A stretch of 8,943 bases of DNA from Clostridia bacterium (GTDB lineage Bacteria; Bacillota; Clostridia; Oscillospirales; Butyricicoccaceae), in assembly GCA_017560175.1 (NCBI GenBank), contig JAFYOK010000113.1, positions 1-8,943 of the forward strand, written 5' to 3'. Positions 1 to 5,721 of this stretch are shown here, piece after piece. A model generated the notes under the pieces. It had not been told where the DNA came from, searched no databases, and saw nothing but the letters and a program-made list of their open reading frames with translations. Numbering within the stretch: position 1 is the stretch's first letter; each line of letters starts with the position of its first letter. Position numbers and translations under genes: made by a program.

Positions 1-573
1 CATGAAGCGGGCTTCGATGGAGTGTGCAAACTTGTCGATCTGGTTGCCGGCATCGTTGACGTAGAACTCACGGCTGACTTCGTGGCCTGCACGGGACAGG
101 ACCTCTGCCAGTGTGTCGCCCAGAACGCCGCCGCGGGCATTACCCATGTGCATGGGGCCGGTGGGGTTGGCCGAAACGAACTCGACCATGATCTTCATGG
201 GGTTCTCCAGTGTGGAGCGGCCGTAATCGTCGCCCTCTGCCTGGATGGCAGACAGGACCTGCTGGAACCAGCCGTGGCCCAGACGCAGGTTGATAAAGCC
301 GGGAGCAGCAGCTTCCATGGAGCTGAAGATGGTGCCGGACAGGTCAGCGTGCTCGCAGATGGCCTGTGCGGTCTTGAGGGGAGCTACACGCAGAACACGT
401 GCATTCTGCATGGCGAAGGAAGAAGCGTAGTCGCCGTTCTTGAGATCCTTGGGGGTCTCGATGACGGGGGCATTGACCTCGGCCTGGGGCAGAACGCCCT
501 GCTCGGCTGCGGCCTGATAGCCCTTTAAGATGATTTCAGAGGCCTGCTTTGTGGCCAGCTGGATAGCATTCAT
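1..573 (-). CDS. argS: Arginyl-tRNA synthetase, N-terminal 191 residues (cut by window edge)
   Basis: Charges tRNA-Arg with arginine in the cytoplasm; a class I aminoacyl-tRNA synthetase. I translated the minus strand from the ATG at 573-571; the frame stays open to base 1, so only about the first third of the usual 550-570 residue enzyme is present. Residues 1 to about 100 fit the ArgRS-specific N-terminal (tRNA D-loop recognition) domain, with the conserved GDYA at 47-50. The catalytic domain begins with EFVSANPTGP at 131-140, followed by the class I HIGH signature in the form HMGN (142-145) and then ARGG. As far as I recall, the HMGN variant is common in clostridial ArgRS. The start is supported by a GAAAGGAA Shine-Dalgarno about 8 bases upstream. 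The gene follows the DUF1934 gene with a 34-base gap, so the two are probably co-transcribed. The KMSKS loop and anticodon-binding domain lie outside the window. Confidence 0.96.
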   Translation of the reverse strand, partial: MNAIQLATKQASEIILKGYQAAAEQGVLPQAEVNAPVIETPKDLKNGDYASSFAMQNARVLRVAPLKTAQAICEHADLSGTIFSSMEAAAPGFINLRLGHGWFQQVLSAIQAEGDDYGRSTLENPMKIMVEFVSANPTGPMHMGNARGGVLGDTLAEVLSRAGHEVSREFYVNDAGNQIDKFAHSIEARFM

Positions 574-607
574 GGTATGTGATTCCTTTCGGTAATTGTT
601 TTTGGTG

Positions 608-1033
608 TTAGTTGACAGCCTTGACTTCGATGGAAAGGCTGTTGGTGCTCATGTGGGCATGCTGGACTTCGATATCGTAGCAGACATCAATGGTGCCGCC
701 CTTTTCGTCCAACGACCAGTCGACCGCCTTGGTGGCGATGCAGATGGTCAGAGGGCCGTATTCGGTCTCATAGAGAGCCATGTGGCGCTGACCCTTTTCG
801 AAGGTCATCATGGAGGGGAACTTGCCGGAACGGGTGACTGTGACCGAAGAAGGGGAGACCTTGACGGTGGTACGTGTGTCGGCAAAGCCGGTCAGCTCGC
901 TTTCTTCATACAGAAGATAGTAGCTGCCGTTCTTTTCGTAATAACGGCCTTCAGTGGTCAGGGAGATCTCGTCGGTGTCGGGATTGTCTACCTGCTGCAG
1001 GCCCTTGATGGAAATGATTGCATCTGTTTTCAT
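608..1033 (-). CDS. DUF1934 (YwiB-like) small beta-barrel protein
   Basis: A 141-residue cytoplasmic protein with no signal peptide or membrane segment. The sequence alternates short polar and hydrophobic stretches, as expected for a beta barrel: a start MKTDAIISIKG, a middle part with GRYYEKNGSYYLLYEE (about 48-63), and a later conserved-looking stretch QRHMALYETEYGP (about 101-113). Length, composition and position match the DUF1934/YwiB family, a calycin-like fold of unknown function. In Bacillus subtilis ywiB lies directly upstream of argS, and the same order is seen here, which supports both calls. An AAAGG Shine-Dalgarno sits about 9 bases before the ATG, and an extended -10 element lies about 55 bases upstream. 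No catalytic residues can be named. The link to argS is synteny only and does not show a shared function. Confidence 0.85.
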   Translation of the reverse strand: MKTDAIISIKGLQQVDNPDTDEISLTTEGRYYEKNGSYYLLYEESELTGFADTRTTVKVSPSSVTVTRSGKFPSMMTFEKGQRHMALYETEYGPLTICIATKAVDWSLDEKGGTIDVCYDIEVQHAHMSTNSLSIEVKAVN

Positions 1034-1087
1034 TGGTTTATGCCTTTGTATTTCAAGTGATTTTATCTTGTCTCAGATATCTTCGAC

Positions 1088-1095
1088 ATTATATC
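1088..1095 (-). promoter_or_regulatory. Extended -10 promoter for the DUF1934-argS operon
   Basis: Read on the minus strand, the sequence is TGATATAAT-like: a perfect TATAAT (1093-1088) preceded by the TG-N of an extended -10. It lies about 55 bases upstream of the DUF1934 start. No good -35 is found at 16-18 bases spacing (the hexamer there is TTTTAT), which fits an extended -10 promoter that depends less on the -35. The assignment rests on motif match and position only. Confidence 0.55.
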
Positions 1096-1152
1096 ATACA
1101 TAATGCAAAAATAAAACCCATATAGAAACCGTAAATTGTTGAAAAAGCCCTT

Positions 1153-1179
1153 TTGATTTTGTGAAAAATGTGCTATGAT
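1153..1179 (+). promoter_or_regulatory. Probable sigma-A promoter for the oad operon
   Basis: A TTGATT hexamer at 1153-1158 and a TATGAT at 1174-1179 are separated by 15 bases. The -10 carries the extended TG-N (1171-1173), which compensates for the short spacer. It would start transcription near 1186 and give a leader of about 130 bases. Its -10 lies about 80 bases from that of the divergent DUF1934 promoter. A weaker alternative -10 (CATAAT, 1185-1190) overlaps the predicted start. Confidence 0.4.
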
Positions 1180-1202
1180 GTATACATAATGGGTGAGTTT
1201 GG

Positions 1203-1289
1203 GTTTGATATCTCAAACGACAGAAAGTTTTCAAATAACTGGAAGTTTATCCATTGGAAATCTGTGATTTAATTTTTTTAGATAAATCA
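1203..1289 (+). promoter_or_regulatory. oad leader with two inverted repeats (possible operator or hairpins)
   Basis: Two inverted repeats lie between the predicted promoter and the first oad gene. One is GTTTGA-TATC-TCAAAC (1203-1218). The other is TGATTTA (1265-1271) and TAAATCA (1283-1289), separated by an AT-rich loop containing a run of seven T. The first, just downstream of the predicted start, is where a repressor could bind. The second is too AT-rich to be a strong terminator. I recognise neither as a known operator or riboswitch, so any regulatory role is inference. Confidence 0.25.
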
Positions 1290-1315
1290 AAATTTTCTTC
1301 AGAAGGAGAGAAATC

Positions 1316-2692
1316 ATGAAGATCAATTTTACAGAGACCGTCCTGCGCGATGGTAACCAGTCTCTGATCGCCACAAGAATGCCGATCAAGGACTTCGAGC
1401 CCATCCTGGACACCATTGACCAGGCCGGCTACTACTCCGTCGAGTGCTGGGGCGGCGCTACATTTGACTCCTGCCTCCGTTACCTCAACGAAGATCCCTG
1501 GGAGAGACTGCGCACAATCCGCAAGCACCTCAAGAACACAAAGACACAGATGCTGCTCCGCGGCCAGAACCTGCTGGGCTACAAGCACTATCCCGATGAC
1601 GTTGTCCGCGCCTTCGTCCGCAAGAGCGTTGAGAACGGCATCGACATCATCCGTATCTTCGACGCGCTGAACGACCTGCGCAACATCGAAGTTGCTGTTG
1701 ACGAGGCCATCAAGGCCGGTGCTCATGTTCAGGGTACACTGTGCTACACAACATCTCCTATTCATAACATCGAAATGTTCGTACAGCTGAGCCGCGACCT
1801 GGAGAAGATGGGCGTTCACTCCATCTGCATCAAGGACATGGCCGGCATCATGACTCCCCAGAACGCTTATGACCTGACAAAGGCCATCAAGGCTGCTGTC
1901 AAGCTGCCCATCGTCGTTCACACCCACTCCACAACAGGTCTGGGCGCAATGACACTGCTGAAGGCTGTTGAGGCCGGCGCTAACCAGATCGACTGCGCAA
2001 TCTCCTGCTTCTCCGGCGGTACATCTCAGCCTCCCACGGAGTCCATGCACTACACACTGAAGGAAATGGGCTACGAGACAGGTCTGGACGAGAAGAAGTT
2101 GAAGGAAATCAACGACTACTTCAAGCCCATCCAGTCCAAGGCTCTGGAGACCAAGCTCCTCAACCCCATCGTTATGAACACAGAGACCGACGCTCTGGTT
2201 TACCAGGTTCCCGGCGGTATGCTGTCCAACCTGGTCGCTCAGCTGACCGCTCAGAAGGCTCTGGACAAGCTGCCCGAAGTTCTGGCAGAAGTTCCCCGCG
2301 TTCGTGAAGACCTGGGTTATCCTCCCCTGGTCACACCTTCCTCTCAGATGGTTGGTGTTCAGGCTACCCAGAACATCCTGCTGGGCGAGCGTTATAAGAA
2401 CGTCTCCAAGGAGATCAAGGCTTACCTGCGCGGCGAGTACGGCCAGGCTCCCGGCAAGGTCAATGAGGATCTGCGTAAGAAGGTCCTGGGCGACGAGCAG
2501 CCTGTAACCTGCCGCTTTGCCGACCTGCTGCAGCCCGGTCTGGAAGCTGCAAGAGCTGAAGTTGGCGAGCTGGCTAAGTGCGATGAGGATGTCCTGTCCT
2601 ACGTTGCATTCCCCCAGATCGCAGAGAAGTTCCTCCAGAACAGAGCCGAGAAGGAAAAGAACACAGTTACATATACCATCGTAAAGGCATAA
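1316..2692 (+). CDS. oadA: Oxaloacetate decarboxylase alpha subunit (carboxyltransferase), without biotin domain
   Basis: Transfers the C4 carboxyl group of oxaloacetate to the biotin carrier, releasing pyruvate; the cytoplasmic, peripheral subunit of the Na+-pumping decarboxylase. The 458 residues cover the TIM-barrel carboxyltransferase domain (about 1-300) and the PYC/OADA helical domain (about 300-455). Family active-site residues are visible: LRDGNQS with D12, IKDMAG with K173 (the lysine carbamylated in this family) and HTHST with H202 and H204, which together form the metal site, plus TPSSQ with T340, equivalent to the catalytic Thr of pyruvate carboxylase. QVPGGM (297-302) is also conserved. 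Klebsiella-type OadA is about 595 residues with a C-terminal biotin domain; here that domain is encoded separately two genes downstream. The start is set by AAGGAG (1303-1308), 7 bases from the ATG. Pyruvate carboxylase subunit B or transcarboxylase 5S are alternatives by sequence alone, but the neighbouring membrane subunits favour OAD. Confidence 0.93.
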   Translation: MKINFTETVLRDGNQSLIATRMPIKDFEPILDTIDQAGYYSVECWGGATFDSCLRYLNEDPWERLRTIRKHLKNTKTQMLLRGQNLLGYKHYPDDVVRAFVRKSVENGIDIIRIFDALNDLRNIEVAVDEAIKAGAHVQGTLCYTTSPIHNIEMFVQLSRDLEKMGVHSICIKDMAGIMTPQNAYDLTKAIKAAVKLPIVVHTHSTTGLGAMTLLKAVEAGANQIDCAISCFSGGTSQPPTESMHYTLKEMGYETGLDEKKLKEINDYFKPIQSKALETKLLNPIVMNTETDALVYQVPGGMLSNLVAQLTAQKALDKLPEVLAEVPRVREDLGYPPLVTPSSQMVGVQATQNILLGERYKNVSKEIKAYLRGEYGQAPGKVNEDLRKKVLGDEQPVTCRFADLLQPGLEAARAEVGELAKCDEDVLSYVAFPQIAEKFLQNRAEKEKNTVTYTIVKA

Positions 2693-2708
2693 GGGGAGGA
2701 TGTAGATA

Positions 2709-3035
2709 ATGAACATCACCATGACTGAAGCGCTGGGTTATTCCGTACTGGGCTTTTCCATCGTATTCCTGATGCTGGTTATCCTGATGGGTATCATCAC
2801 CATCATGGGTAAGATCATGGCTAAGAAGGAAGCACCTGTCAAGGCTGCTCCCGCACCTGCCGCACCCGCAGCGCCTGCTGCTCCCAAGGAGAAGGCCCCC
2901 GGTTCGGCCGGCTCCATCGATCTCCACGGCGTTGATCCCCGCAAGGCTGCTATGATTATGGCTATCGTTGCCGATGAGCTGGGCAAGCCCATCAACGAGC
3001 TGCGTTTCATCAGCATCCGCGAGATCGAAGCCTAA
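2709..3035 (+). CDS. oadG: OadG-family small membrane subunit of the Na+-translocating decarboxylase
   Basis: A 108-residue assembly subunit that anchors the peripheral carboxyltransferase to the membrane pump; equivalent to OadG or the delta subunit MmdD/GcdD. One hydrophobic helix spans about residues 11-34 (GYSVLGFSIVFLMLVILMGI), followed by the basic KIMAKK expected on the cytoplasmic side, an Ala/Pro linker at about 42-60, and a compact C-terminal segment (70-108) rich in small and hydrophobic residues with ELRFISIREIE. This is the OadG layout: helix, flexible linker, then a tail that contacts the alpha subunit. H73 and D76 lie in the tail, but I cannot confirm that they are the zinc ligands known in some OadG proteins. 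A GGGGAGGA Shine-Dalgarno (2693-2700), directly after the oadA stop, lies 8 bases from the ATG, so translation is probably coupled. The fold assignment rests on architecture and operon position more than on sharp motifs. Confidence 0.82.
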   Translation: MNITMTEALGYSVLGFSIVFLMLVILMGIITIMGKIMAKKEAPVKAAPAPAAPAAPAAPKEKAPGSAGSIDLHGVDPRKAAMIMAIVADELGKPINELRFISIREIEA

Positions 3036-3068
3036 AACCAAAGCCAATATAAAACGAGGTAAATAGAC

Positions 3069-3479
3069 ATGAAATACAAAGTTACACTCAACGGCACAAC
3101 CTATGAGGTCGAGGTCGAGCACGGCCAGGCCATGCTGATCGACGAGTACGCTGCAATCGCTCCCGCTGCTGCACCTGCTCCTGTCGCTGCCGCACCTGTT
3201 GCTGCCGCTCCCGCTGCAGCTCCTGCTGCTGCTCCCGCTCCCGCCGCTGCCGCTGTTACAGCTTCCGGCGAGGTCGTTGCTTCCCCCATGCCCGGCGTCA
3301 TCCTGAACGTCAAGGTCACACAGGGCCAGGCCGTTAAGAAGGGCGACGTTCTGATCATTCTGGAAGCCATGAAGATGGAGAACGAGATCTCTGCTCCCAA
3401 GGATGGCACAGTCGCTCAGATCGTCACAGCCAAGGGTGCCAACGTCGACACCGGCGCTCCCCTGATCGTCCTGCAGTAA
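3069..3479 (+). CDS. Biotin carboxyl carrier subunit of the decarboxylase
   Basis: Carries the carboxyl group on biotin between the carboxyltransferase and the membrane pump. The 136 residues have three parts. A short N-terminal segment (1-28) starts MKYKVTLNGTTYEVEVE, typical of this subunit. A long Ala/Pro linker (about 30-62) acts as a flexible arm. The C-terminal biotinyl domain (about 67-136) holds EAMKMEN with the biotin acceptor K102, and ASPMPG at 71-76 marks the start of the domain. It corresponds to the C-terminal domain of longer OadA proteins and to MmdC/GcdC in split complexes. Biotinylation would need a BirA ligase encoded elsewhere. The start is supported by GAGGT (3056-3060), 8 bases from the ATG, and the gap from oadG is 33 bases. 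A lipoyl domain is unlikely because the lysine lies in MKM rather than the usual lipoyl DKA context. Confidence 0.94.
   Translation: MKYKVTLNGTTYEVEVEHGQAMLIDEYAAIAPAAAPAPVAAAPVAAAPAAAPAAAPAPAAAAVTASGEVVASPMPGVILNVKVTQGQAVKKGDVLIILEAMKMENEISAPKDGTVAQIVTAKGANVDTGAPLIVLQ
3160..3256 (+). repeat. Low-complexity Ala/Pro codon tract in the biotin carrier gene
   Basis: A run of GCT, GCC, GCA and CCC/CCT codons encodes the flexible Ala/Pro linker, about residues 31-62, of the biotin carrier. Short near-repeats such as GCTCCCGCTGC recur. Length variation between strains is likely by replication slippage. A similar shorter tract (about 2838-2885) encodes the OadG linker. The linker role is well known for this family; the slippage is inference. 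Confidence 0.7.
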
Positions 3480-3495
3480 GCCGGGAGGATCTGAC

Positions 3496-4680
3496 ATGAA
3501 CGCAATTATTGACACAATCTCCAGCCTGTGGCTGAACTCCGGCTTTGCCGGCCTGTTCGCGCAGCCCAAGCAGCTGATCATGATCATCGTCGCATTTGTT
3601 CTGCTGTATCTGGCGCTGGTCAAGAAGTTCGAGCCCCTGCTGCTGGTCGGTATCGCTTTCGGTACCCTGCTGACCAACCTGCCCGGTGCTAACCTGTACC
3701 ACCCCGAACTGTGGGACGGTATCATGCACCACACCAAGGGCTACGGTGAAGTTCTGCTGGAAGGCGGCTTCCTTGATATCCTCTACATCGGTGTCAAGGC
3801 CGGTATCTACCCCTCGCTGATCTTCATGGGCATCGGTGCCATGACCGACTTCGGTCCCCTGATCGCCAACCCCAAGTCCCTGCTGCTGGGCGCTGCTGCT
3901 CAGATGGGCGTTTACGCTGCATTCATGATGTCTGTCGCTCTGGGCTTCACAGGTCCCCAGGCGGCTTCCATCGGTATCATCGGTGGTGCTGACGGTCCTA
4001 CCGCCATCCTGCTGACTTCCAAGCTGGCTCCTGAGCTGCTGGGTGCCATCGCCATCGCGGCTTACTCCTACATGGCGCTGATCCCCCTGATCCAGCCCCC
4101 CATCATGCGCCTGGTCACAACCAAGGAAGAGCGTGAGATCAAGATGGACCAGCTGCGTACTGTCTCCAAGACAGAGCGCATCGTTTTCCCCATCGTTGTT
4201 GCTGCTTTCGTTATCCTGCTGCTGCCCGATACAGCTCCCCTGATCGGCTGCCTCATGCTGGGTAACCTCTTCAAGGAGAGTGGCGTTACAGATCGTCTGT
4301 CCGACACAGCACAGAACGCTCTGATGAACATCGTCACCATCTTCCTGGGTATCTCCGTTGGTGCTACCACTGTTGCTGAGCGCTTCCTGACATGGTCCAC
4401 CATCAAGATCGTCGTTCTGGGTCTGACTGCTTTCGCATTCTCCACCCTGGGCGGTCTGCTGCTGGGCAAGCTGATGTGCAAGCTGACCGGTGGTAAGGTC
4501 AACCCCCTGATCGGTTCCGCAGGCGTTTCCGCCGTTCCCATGGCTGCCCGTGTTTCCCAGATCGAGGGTCAGAAGGCCAACCCCTCCAACTTCCTGCTCA
4601 TGCACGCCATGGGCCCCAACGTCGCAGGCGTTATCGGTTCGGCTGTTGCCGCCGGCTTCCTGCTGACCATCTTCCGCTAA
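3496..4680 (+). CDS. oadB: Na+-translocating decarboxylase beta subunit (integral membrane pump)
   Basis: Decarboxylates carboxybiotin inside the membrane and couples this to export of Na+ while consuming a periplasmic-side proton. The 394 residues are largely hydrophobic helices, consistent with the multi-spanning OadB/MmdB/GcdB family (usual length about 370-430). Family marks include the GGADGPTA loop (163-170) with D166, the counterpart of the essential ion-binding Asp of OadB; the AAYSYMALIPLIQPPI stretch (188-203) with conserved Tyr residues; and the C-terminal HAMGPNVAGVIGSAVAAG (370-387) with N375 and S382 in the region known to bind Na+. The start is supported by GGGAGG (3483-3488), 7 bases from the ATG and only 16 bases after the carrier gene, making this the last gene of the operon before a strong terminator. 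The subunit alone does not tell which substrate is used; the OadA-type alpha subunit points to oxaloacetate. Confidence 0.95.
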   Translation: MNAIIDTISSLWLNSGFAGLFAQPKQLIMIIVAFVLLYLALVKKFEPLLLVGIAFGTLLTNLPGANLYHPELWDGIMHHTKGYGEVLLEGGFLDILYIGVKAGIYPSLIFMGIGAMTDFGPLIANPKSLLLGAAAQMGVYAAFMMSVALGFTGPQAASIGIIGGADGPTAILLTSKLAPELLGAIAIAAYSYMALIPLIQPPIMRLVTTKEEREIKMDQLRTVSKTERIVFPIVVAAFVILLLPDTAPLIGCLMLGNLFKESGVTDRLSDTAQNALMNIVTIFLGISVGATTVAERFLTWSTIKIVVLGLTAFAFSTLGGLLLGKLMCKLTGGKVNPLIGSAGVSAVPMAARVSQIEGQKANPSNFLLMHAMGPNVAGVIGSAVAAGFLLTIFR

Positions 4681-4710
4681 GCTGAAGACGGTATAACCTA
4701 TTTCGGTTCA

Positions 4711-4742
4711 AAGCCCCATCCGATTTCGGATGGGGCTTTTTT
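4711..4742 (+). terminator. Intrinsic terminator of the oad operon
   Basis: A G+C-rich hairpin forms between AAGCCCCATCCG and CGGATGGGGCTT (12 pairs, 4-base loop ATTT) and is followed by six T (4737-4742, partly shared with the stem). It lies 30 bases after the oadB stop codon, a classic Rho-independent arrangement. Confidence 0.92.
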
Positions 4743-4910
4743 AACTGTCAAAGAACCACTTCGTTGGGTTCTTTTCGACAATAGGCTCCGCACTGCGGTG
4801 CGGGTTTCGCCGTTTTTCTGCGGAAAAATCGGCGGGTTAGTGTGTTTTTCCCCGGCGCATGTCCGTGGAAAAACCAATTCAAAATAAAAGTTCATCATAG
4901 TGAACTTTTT
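4743..4910. repeat. Cluster of five consecutive inverted repeats between oadB and the next gene
   Basis: No credible gene lies here. Downstream of the oad terminator come five more inverted repeats, nearly touching: AAGAACC/GGTTCTT (4751-4773, then TTTT); CCGCAC/GTGCGG with a TGCG loop (4788-4803); CGCCG plus TTTTTC pairing GAAAAA plus CGGCG around a TGCG loop (4808-4834, one bulged T); GTTTTTCC/GGAAAAAC (4844-4874, 15-base loop); and AAAAGTTCA/TGAACTTTT (4886-4909, 6-base loop). The G+C-rich ones could fold as RNA from either strand, and the last resembles a weak bidirectional terminator. It could be an interspersed repeat, a structured RNA, or backup termination. I do not recognise it as a named family. 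Confidence 0.55.
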
Positions 4911-4942
4911 GGTAAGCTGTAAGCTCTCGATCGGACGGGGCT

Positions 4943-4978
4943 TTTTCTATTGCGCACGATAGAAAAGCATGATAAAAT
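4943..4978 (+). promoter_or_regulatory. Promoter with overlapping inverted repeat upstream of the acidic-tail membrane gene
   Basis: A -10 TAAAAT (4973-4978) with an extended TG-A just before it lies 17 bases downstream of a weak -35, TTGCGC (4950-4955). An 8-base inverted repeat, TTTTCTAT (4943-4950) and ATAGAAAA (4959-4966), straddles the -35 and part of the spacer, where a bound repressor would block polymerase. The start codon lies about 34 bases after the -10. The promoter is motif-based; the operator role is inference. Confidence 0.45.
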
Positions 4979-5011
4979 AAGAATCAGTCTGAAAGAAATG
5001 AGGAATCTGTT

Positions 5012-5629
5012 ATGCGTTATACCGTTTCGGCCGTTTACGACCGTTCCGACTTTATCGGCTTTATGCAGGCCTATAACGATCGCAATAAGAAGCTCAAGAG
5101 CATGAGCCTGATCACCACCTACGGCACCAAGATGGGCAGCGCCGTCATGCTGTTCGGCGGTGCATATAATCTCTATACCATGTTTTCCACAGGCATGTGG
5201 GATATGAAAATGCTTGCATACAGCGCCATTTTGATCGTTGTTGCGCTGGGTCTTTCCATGATCCCCATCGACGAACTGGCCGGCCGTAAGGCATGGAATG
5301 ACTATCCTCTCCAGGGCATGAAGATCACTTATGATTTCGAAGCCGGCGGATTTATTGAGACACGCCAGGGCAATCCCTATAAGCACAACTACAAGGACAT
5401 CATTGAGCTCTATGCCGATGAAGACCGTTATTACCTCTATGTCAGGGAAAACTCGGCCTATATTGTCTGTAAGCGCGGCTTTACCGAAGGCAATGCAGAG
5501 GAGTTTGCCAAGTATATCGAAAACAAGACCGGCCTCAAGATGAAGTTCAAGGGTGTTAAGGAAGAACCCAAGCCCAAGGAAGAGTACTGGAACGATGAGG
5601 ATGACGAAGACGAGGATGAGGAGATCTAA
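5012..5629 (+). CDS. Two-helix membrane protein with acidic C-terminal tail (YcxB-like)
   Basis: A 205-residue predicted inner-membrane protein of unknown function. It has a soluble N-terminal part (1-40), two hydrophobic helices (about 41-59 and 67-86), and a C-terminal domain (about 100-180) with the pattern ITYDFEAGGF, YKDIIELYADEDRYYLYV, NSAYIVCKRGF and EEFAKYIENKTGL. This layout, paired helices followed by a small strand-rich domain ending in a 'phenylalanine/lysine-rich' motif plus helix, matches the YcxB-like family (PF14317-type), which has no known biochemical role. The last 12 residues are almost all Asp or Glu. GAGGA (5000-5004), 7 bases before the ATG, supports the start. The gene stands alone, with its own promoter upstream and a bidirectional terminator downstream. 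The family assignment is from pattern memory and moderately sure; the membrane topology is clear. Confidence 0.8.
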   Translation: MRYTVSAVYDRSDFIGFMQAYNDRNKKLKSMSLITTYGTKMGSAVMLFGGAYNLYTMFSTGMWDMKMLAYSAILIVVALGLSMIPIDELAGRKAWNDYPLQGMKITYDFEAGGFIETRQGNPYKHNYKDIIELYADEDRYYLYVRENSAYIVCKRGFTEGNAEEFAKYIENKTGLKMKFKGVKEEPKPKEEYWNDEDDEDEDEEI

Positions 5630-5671
5630 GATCCTTTTCAAAAAGTAAACATCCCTTTTATGGGTAAAAAG

Positions 5672-5704
5672 AATCCCCGATGCTGTAGAGCATCGGGGAT
5701 TTTT
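5672..5704. terminator. Bidirectional intrinsic terminator between convergent genes
   Basis: A perfect 13-pair stem, AATCCCCGATGCT with AGCATCGGGGATT, has a 4-base GTAG loop. On the plus strand it ends in TTTT and on the minus strand in a T-rich run (the complement of AAAAAG at 5666-5671). It lies 42 bases after the stop of the acidic-tail membrane gene and about 18 bases beyond the stop of the convergent DHHW gene, so it can end both transcripts. Confidence 0.9.
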
Positions 5705-5721
5705 GTATTTGTACGCTTGCT

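Noticed and set aside
22..528. Plus-strand frame of 168 codons at the left edge
   Set aside because: It is antisense to argS, whose N-terminal motifs (GDYA, NPTGP, HMGN) read clearly on the minus strand.
1247..2722. Minus-strand open frame of 491 codons opposite oadA
   Set aside because: Antisense shadow of a strongly biased, motif-confirmed oadA gene; the product has unusual Cys/Leu/Gln runs and no recognisable domain.
3160..3256. Possible CRISPR-like or tandem repeat array
   Set aside because: The repetition is Ala/Pro codons within a coding linker; there are no regular spacers.
2667..4605. Long minus-strand frames opposite the OadG, biotin carrier and OadB genes
   Set aside because: Low-complexity Ser/Gly/Gln/Asp-rich translations produced by the complement of Ala/Pro and hydrophobic codons; no start signals.
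4698..4898. A 66-residue minus-strand frame in the intergenic region
   Set aside because: It lies across the terminator and the hairpin cluster, has no Shine-Dalgarno match and no family resemblance; the inverted repeats explain the sequence better.
4895..5641. A 248-residue hydrophobic minus-strand frame opposite the YcxB-like gene
   Set aside because: Its hydrophobic look comes from complementing acidic and polar codons. The plus-strand gene has a promoter, a Shine-Dalgarno and a terminator in the right places.
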